In this document: positions 60,492 through 64,000 of the stretch, in pieces
How the letters are laid out: each line of letters starts with the position of its first letter
Position numbering within the stretch: the stretch's first letter is position 1
Source: Streptomyces sp. NBC_00513
Lineage (GTDB): Bacteria > Actinomycetota > Actinomycetes > Streptomycetales > Streptomycetaceae
DNA: 64,000 bases
Direction of reading: 5' to 3'
NCBI RefSeq assembly: GCF_041431415.1
Contig: NZ_CP107845.1
Coordinates: 4,340,001-4,404,000 of the forward strand
The notes under the pieces: generated by a model
Seen by the model: only the letters and a program-made list of their open reading frames with translations
Databases searched by the model: none
What the model was told of the DNA's origin: nothing
Translations under genes and position numbers: made by a program

Positions 60492-61232
60492 ATGGACACG
60501 GACATGTTCGGATGGTTGCGGCGCCTGACCCGCCGCCTCGCCCCAGGGGACGGAGGCGGTGGCGCCGCGGTGTACTCGCCGCGCCGCGCCCCCGCCTTCA
60601 CCGCCGACTTCGCCTCGCCCACCCAGTGGATCGCCGGCCGCTCCTGGGCCTATCCCAACGGCGGCCCGGTCAATCCGGGCGACAACAAGCTCGACCACCT
60701 CGTCTCCGACCCCTCCTACAGTCGCGGTGGCGTCTTCCGGGCCACGCGACGCCTCGACGGCAACTGGGACGCCGGGCTGCTCACCACGGAGGGCAGCGAC
60801 GAAGGCTTCATGGTGCGCACCGGCGACGTCCTGGAGGCGCGGGTGAAGCTGCCGGCGGAGCGCGGTGCCTGGCCCGCCATCTGGACCTGGCGCGACGGCG
60901 GCCAGGAGATCGACGTCTTCGAGTACCACCCCGACAACCCCGACCTGCTGGAACTGTCCAACCACGTCCGGGACGCGCACCGCTACCACCGTGACCCGTC
61001 GGTGCGGCCCGGCGCGTGGCTCGACCTGAAGGTCGAGTTCGGGCGGAACTCGGTCGTCTGGTGGGTCAACGGGGCCCGCGTCTTCAGCGACGGACGGGGC
61101 GTGGGCCGCTCCTGGCGCGCGTACCTCATCGTCAACCTGTCGGTGTGCGCGGGCCGGTACCACCCGGCGCCCGACCCCGGGGCCAGGGAGATGTCGTACG
61201 AGGTGTCCCAACTGCGGGTGTACCGGGGCTAG
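60492..61232 (+). CDS. Glycoside hydrolase family 16-like protein, no signal peptide
   Basis: 246 residues from ATG 60492 (ATG 60504 also possible). Jelly-roll fold with the GH16 catalytic motif EIDVFE in RDGGQEIDVFEYHPDNPD (ExDxxE; nucleophile and acid/base Glu with the assisting Asp). The aromatic platform elements RGAWPAIWTWRDG and SVVWWVNGARVFSDG and the C-terminal MSYEVSQLRVY are typical. GH16 enzymes cut beta-1,3/1,4-glucans, agar or related polymers, outside the cell. Here the N-terminus (MFGWLRRLTRRLAPGDGG) is basic and lacks a cleavable signal, so it may stay cytosolic or be exported non-classically. Confidence 0.82.
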   Translation: MDTDMFGWLRRLTRRLAPGDGGGGAAVYSPRRAPAFTADFASPTQWIAGRSWAYPNGGPVNPGDNKLDHLVSDPSYSRGGVFRATRRLDGNWDAGLLTTEGSDEGFMVRTGDVLEARVKLPAERGAWPAIWTWRDGGQEIDVFEYHPDNPDLLELSNHVRDAHRYHRDPSVRPGAWLDLKVEFGRNSVVWWVNGARVFSDGRGVGRSWRAYLIVNLSVCAGRYHPAPDPGAREMSYEVSQLRVYRG

Positions 61233-61250
61233 GACCTCGCGGTGTCGGTC

Positions 61251-61270
61251 GGGGGTCGGGGGAGACCCCC
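61251..61270. terminator. Small hairpin between convergent GH16 and GNAT genes
   Basis: GGGGGTC (61251-61257) / GACCCCC (61264-61270), 7-bp arms, loop of six bases. Confidence 0.55.
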
Positions 61271-61288
61271 TGACGGCGGGGTTTCGGC

Positions 61289-61870
61289 TCAGGCGTCCGT
61301 GCGCAGGCGGGCGTGCAGGTGCTCGTCGTGCCATCCGTCCGCGTGGAGGAGGGCGCCGCGCATGGTGCCCTCCAGGGGGAAGCCCGCCCCGGTCGCGACG
61401 CGGCACGAGGCCGGGTTGGCCACGGAGTGGGTGATGCGCACGCGGTGCAGGCCCAGTTCCTCGAAGGCCCAGCGGCCGACGCGTTCCGTCGCCGGGACCA
61501 TGGCCCCCTTGCCGCGGCCCTCGGGCAGCAGCCAGTACAGGATCTCCCCGCTCCCGCCCGCCAGGTCGAGGTCCCCGATGCCGATCAGGCCGACCGCCGG
61601 GGCGTCCCCGGGGGCGACGGCCCAGATCGCGGCCTGCTCGTTCTGCCAACGGGACCGGAACACGGCGACCTTCGCGACGGCCTCCGCTTCCGTCATGGGG
61701 ACGGTTCGGTTCCAGTGCACGATGTCCGGGTCCAGGCCGGCGGCGGTCAGGGCGGGCGCGTCCGACGGTTCCCAGGGACGCAGGCGCAGACCGCCGGGAA
61801 GCTCGAACGAGGGCTGCGTCAGGCCGCGCAGCCGGCCGGGCGGGACCACGGCGGGTATCGATTCGATCAT
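61289..61870 (-). CDS. GNAT-family N-acetyltransferase (RimJ/RimL type)
   Basis: 193 residues. The N-terminus LRLRPWEPSDAPALTAAGLD is typical of RimL/SpeG-type enzymes; motif A is EILYWLLPEGRGKGAMVPAT (GRGKG acetyl-CoA pyrophosphate loop), followed by LHRVRITHSVANPASCRVAT GAGF. The substrate may be a ribosomal protein N-terminus or a small amine. The gene is downstream of murP on the same strand, 54 bases away, and could be co-transcribed with murQ-murP. Confidence 0.87.
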   Translation of the reverse strand: MIESIPAVVPPGRLRGLTQPSFELPGGLRLRPWEPSDAPALTAAGLDPDIVHWNRTVPMTEAEAVAKVAVFRSRWQNEQAAIWAVAPGDAPAVGLIGIGDLDLAGGSGEILYWLLPEGRGKGAMVPATERVGRWAFEELGLHRVRITHSVANPASCRVATGAGFPLEGTMRGALLHADGWHDEHLHARLRTDA

Positions 61871-61924
61871 CGGCCCATGATGCCGCCCGGACGGGCCCGG
61901 CGGGTGCGTGGGGTTGGTGCGGGG

Positions 61925-63418
61925 TCAGTGGGTGGGCGCGGGGACGGGTGTCGGGGTGTCCTGGGGGGTGGGCGCCGGTTCGGTGTCGGGTTCCGGGGAG
62001 GTGTTCAGGTCGGTCAGCATCTGCCGGGTGAAGCCGAAGAAGTACGTCGCGACGAAGCCCACCAGGTAGCCGACGGCCAGTCCGCCGGCGTAGATCGCGA
62101 TGGTCGCGCCCATCCCGGCCGTGCCGTCGAGCAGTGGGAACAGGGCCCAGCCGGACGGGCCGATCGCGGTGGAACCGAACGACGAGCCCAGCTGGTTGAG
62201 GAGGCCGACGAAGGCCCCGCCGGCCGCGCCGCCCACGCAGGCGGTGACGAAGGGGCGGCCCAGCGGCAGCGAGACACCGTAGATCAGCGGCTCGCCGACG
62301 CCCAGGAAGCCGGCCGGGAGCGCCGACTTGATGGTCGTGCGGATCGACCGGTTGCGCGGGAGCCGGTAGTACACGGCGATGGCCGCGCCGACCTGGCCCG
62401 CGCCCGCCATGGCGAGGATGGGCAGCAGGACGGTGTGTCCGGACTGCTGGATGAGGGTGGTGTGGATCGGGATCAGGGCCTGGTGGAGGCCCAGCATCAC
62501 CAGCGGCAGGAAGAGCCCGCCGAGGACGAGGCCCGCGAAGGCGCCGCCGGTGGCGAGCAGCCAGTTGGCGAAGGAGCCGATCGCCGTGGAGACCTCGCCG
62601 GCGAGGAACATCAGGCCGTAGAGGGTGACCAGGCCGGAGACCAGCACGGTGAGCGTCGGGGTGACCAGGACGTCCAGCGCCTCGGGGACCCACTTGCGGC
62701 ACCACTTCTCCACCTGGACGGCGAGCAGGGCCGCCGCGAGCGCGCCGAGCACACCGCCCTGTCCGGGGGAGAGCTGCTGGCCGAACGCGTCGATCTTCGC
62801 GACGCCCGGGAAGACGATGATCGCGGCGACCGCGCCGCCGAGGATCGCGGTGCCGCCGAACTCCTTCGCGGTGTTGTAGCCGACGAACACCGCGATCAAC
62901 GACATGAACCCGGACGCGATGGCCGCCAGGGCCGGGACGACCGTCGGCAGCCATCCCGCGTTCGTCAGCACGCCGTTCAGGCCGGCGATGATGCCGCAGC
63001 CGATCAGCGCGGGGATCAGCGGGACGAAGATGTTCGCGATCCGGCGCAGGAACAGTTTGAACGGCGTGGAGTTCCGCGCCGTGCGCGCGTCCTTCATCGC
63101 CGCGCCCTGGGCGGCCAGTTCGTCCGCCGTCACGGGGGCGGGCGGGACGGCCGCCGAGCGGCCCTCCTCCACCAGCGCCTCGAACTCGGGCGTCACCCGG
63201 GCGACGGTGCCCGGGCCCAGGACGATCTGGTACGTGTCGTCCTCGACCACGCCCATCACGCCGGGCACGGCCTTGAGGGCCTCGTCCCGGACCAGGGAGC
63301 GGTCGCGCAGGCCGATGCGCAGACGCGTCATGCAGTGCGCGATGGAGGTGATGTTGTCCGGGCCGCCGACCAGAGGAAGGATCGCGGCGGCCGTGGCGCG
63401 GTTCTTGTCAGTGGACAT
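61925..63418 (-). CDS. murP: PTS EIIBC component, MurNAc/GlcNAc-type (MurP-like)
   Basis: 497 residues. The EIIB domain (residues 1-85) has phospho-Cys29 in NITSIAHCMTRLRIGLRD. The EIIC domain (about 120-470) has ten or so hydrophobic segments; substrate-binding elements include GVGEPLIYGVSLPLGRPF and MLGLHQALIPIHTTLIQQSG. A Pro/Thr-rich tail (EPAPTPQDTPTPVPAPTH) replaces any EIIA, so phosphate must come from a separate EIIA (Crr-like). Adjacency to murQ, with a 26-base gap, suggests MurNAc, or another amino sugar, as substrate. The product would be MurNAc-6-P, split by MurQ. Confidence 0.85.
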   Translation of the reverse strand: MSTDKNRATAAAILPLVGGPDNITSIAHCMTRLRIGLRDRSLVRDEALKAVPGVMGVVEDDTYQIVLGPGTVARVTPEFEALVEEGRSAAVPPAPVTADELAAQGAAMKDARTARNSTPFKLFLRRIANIFVPLIPALIGCGIIAGLNGVLTNAGWLPTVVPALAAIASGFMSLIAVFVGYNTAKEFGGTAILGGAVAAIIVFPGVAKIDAFGQQLSPGQGGVLGALAAALLAVQVEKWCRKWVPEALDVLVTPTLTVLVSGLVTLYGLMFLAGEVSTAIGSFANWLLATGGAFAGLVLGGLFLPLVMLGLHQALIPIHTTLIQQSGHTVLLPILAMAGAGQVGAAIAVYYRLPRNRSIRTTIKSALPAGFLGVGEPLIYGVSLPLGRPFVTACVGGAAGGAFVGLLNQLGSSFGSTAIGPSGWALFPLLDGTAGMGATIAIYAGGLAVGYLVGFVATYFFGFTRQMLTDLNTSPEPDTEPAPTPQDTPTPVPAPTH

Positions 63419-63444
63419 CGTGGTGTTCGCCTTGCTGCCGGGGG

Positions 63445-64000
63445 TCAGCGGGTCTGGGTGAGGGCGGCCCGGAGGTGGCCCTGGGAGGTGGTGAGGAGTG
63501 CGGCCGCGGTGGGGCCGTCGACCCCGCCGAGGATGACGAGGACGGCGTTCTTGACCTCGCCGTCGGTGGCGGTCAGCGCGGCCTCGATCTCCGTGTCGGA
63601 CGCGCCGGTGGCCAGGGCGACGATGCGGCGGGAGCGGGCGCGCAGCTTCTCGTTCGAGGCGCGCACGTCGACCATGAGGTTCCCGTACGTCTTCCCGAGA
63701 CGGATCATCGTCACGGTCGAGAGGAGGTTCAGTACGAGCTTCTGCGCGGTGCCCGCCTTCAGGCGGGTGGAGCCGGTGAGCAGCTCGGGTCCCACGACCA
63801 CCTCGATGCCGTGCTCGGCGGCGGCGGCGAGCGCGGAGCCGGCGTTGCAGGACAGTCCGACGGTGAGCGCGCCGCGTGCGCGGGCGAACTCGACCGCGCC
63901 GACGGCGTACGGGGTGCGGCCGGAGGCGGAGATGCCGACGACGGTGTCGTCGGCGCTCAGCCCGAGGGCGGTCAGGTCCTCGGCGGCCAGTTCCTTGGAG
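63445..64000 (-). CDS. murQ: N-acetylmuramic acid 6-phosphate etherase, C-terminal part (5' end beyond window)
   Basis: About 185 codons visible; the start is outside. Signature EVVVGPELLTGSTRLKAGTA followed by QKLVLNLLSTVTMIRLGKTY and GNLMVDVRASNEKLRARSRR is the SIS-domain MurQ core. It cleaves the lactyl ether of MurNAc-6-P to GlcNAc-6-P and lactate. GlcNAc-6-P then feeds nagA, encoded 14 kb away. The stop lies 26 bases before the murP start, so the two form one operon with murQ first. Confidence 0.92.
   Translation of the reverse strand, partial: SKELAAEDLTALGLSADDTVVGISASGRTPYAVGAVEFARARGALTVGLSCNAGSALAAAAEHGIEVVVGPELLTGSTRLKAGTAQKLVLNLLSTVTMIRLGKTYGNLMVDVRASNEKLRARSRRIVALATGASDTEIEAALTATDGEVKNAVLVILGGVDGPTAAALLTTSQGHLRAALTQTR

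Overview
The window is high-GC (about 72 percent) actinobacterial chromosome. Gene order and content point to the conserved core of a Streptomyces chromosome: mshA, gpmA, phoU-phoRP, carD-ispD-ispF-cysS-rlmB, msiK, cdgB, nagKA, otsAB, a SAM-riboswitch-controlled threonine-synthase-like gene, groEL2 with CIRCE boxes, and murQ-murP. No prophage, IS element, CRISPR array or secondary-metabolite cluster was found. Most gene starts are ATG or GTG with GGAG-type ribosome binding sites, and many gene ends carry strong GC-rich hairpins.

Layout. 1-5.6 kb: tail of an ECF sigma factor with a SnoaL domain, a truncated HEAT-repeat protein, an XRE regulator with a perfect 10-bp-arm palindrome in its promoter followed by an HBHA-like helical protein, a receiver-PP2C phosphatase, and a secreted NlpC/P60 hydrolase. 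5.8-12.6 kb: a methyltransferase, mycothiol glycosyltransferase mshA with a YbjN-like partner, an MFS transporter, phosphoglycerate mutase, a NUDIX remnant, two small orphan proteins and a 49-residue Cys-rich peptide. 12.7-21.6 kb: phosphate control (phoU / phoR-phoP), a lipoprotein, carD, the MEP-pathway genes ispD-ispF, cysS and rlmB. 21.7-28.6 kb: a NUDIX hydrolase, a large unknown protein, a DoxX membrane protein, a sugar nucleotidyltransferase and msiK, the shared sugar-ABC ATPase. 28.8-36 kb: tRNA-Thr and accessory enzymes (FAD oxidoreductase, methyltransferase, APH-type kinase, quinone reductase, pentapeptide protein, an M4 protease without a large propeptide), then a 0.78-kb repeat-rich gap with an 18-copy 13-bp array. 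36.7-42.3 kb: an HbpS-SenS-SenR-like haem/redox sensing set, an M1 peptidase lipoprotein, a GNAT and TerD. 42.4-46.7 kb: arfB, a flavin reductase, the diguanylate cyclase cdgB behind a canonical Crp-type site, and a CBM-like membrane protein. 46.8-51.5 kb: aminosugar catabolism (sugar kinase, nagA, nagK) and a sugar-binding lipoprotein, with DasR-like boxes. 51.5-55.2 kb: trehalose and glucosylglycerate synthesis. 55.3-57.1 kb: SAM-I riboswitch, a threonine-synthase homologue and a MoaD/ThiS-like sulfur carrier. 57.5-64 kb: cold-shock protein, groEL2, a stand-alone trpF, a GH16-like protein, a GNAT, and murP-murQ (murQ runs off the window).

How it fits together. The most striking unit is riboswitch - metM - metO. 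A PLP enzyme of the threonine-synthase fold sits under SAM control and beside a small carrier ending Gly-Gly-Cys. This fits a methionine route in which O-phosphohomoserine is sulfurated directly to homocysteine by a protein thiocarboxylate. A second theme is amino-sugar and cell-wall recycling: nagA, nagK, murQ, murP, msiK and the sugar-binding protein lie in one window, and three DasR-like boxes precede msiK, nagKA and the binding-protein gene. A third is signalling: Pho, Sen, c-di-GMP (with a likely cAMP-Crp input) and PP2C modules. All functional calls rest on motifs and family memory; no database search was run.
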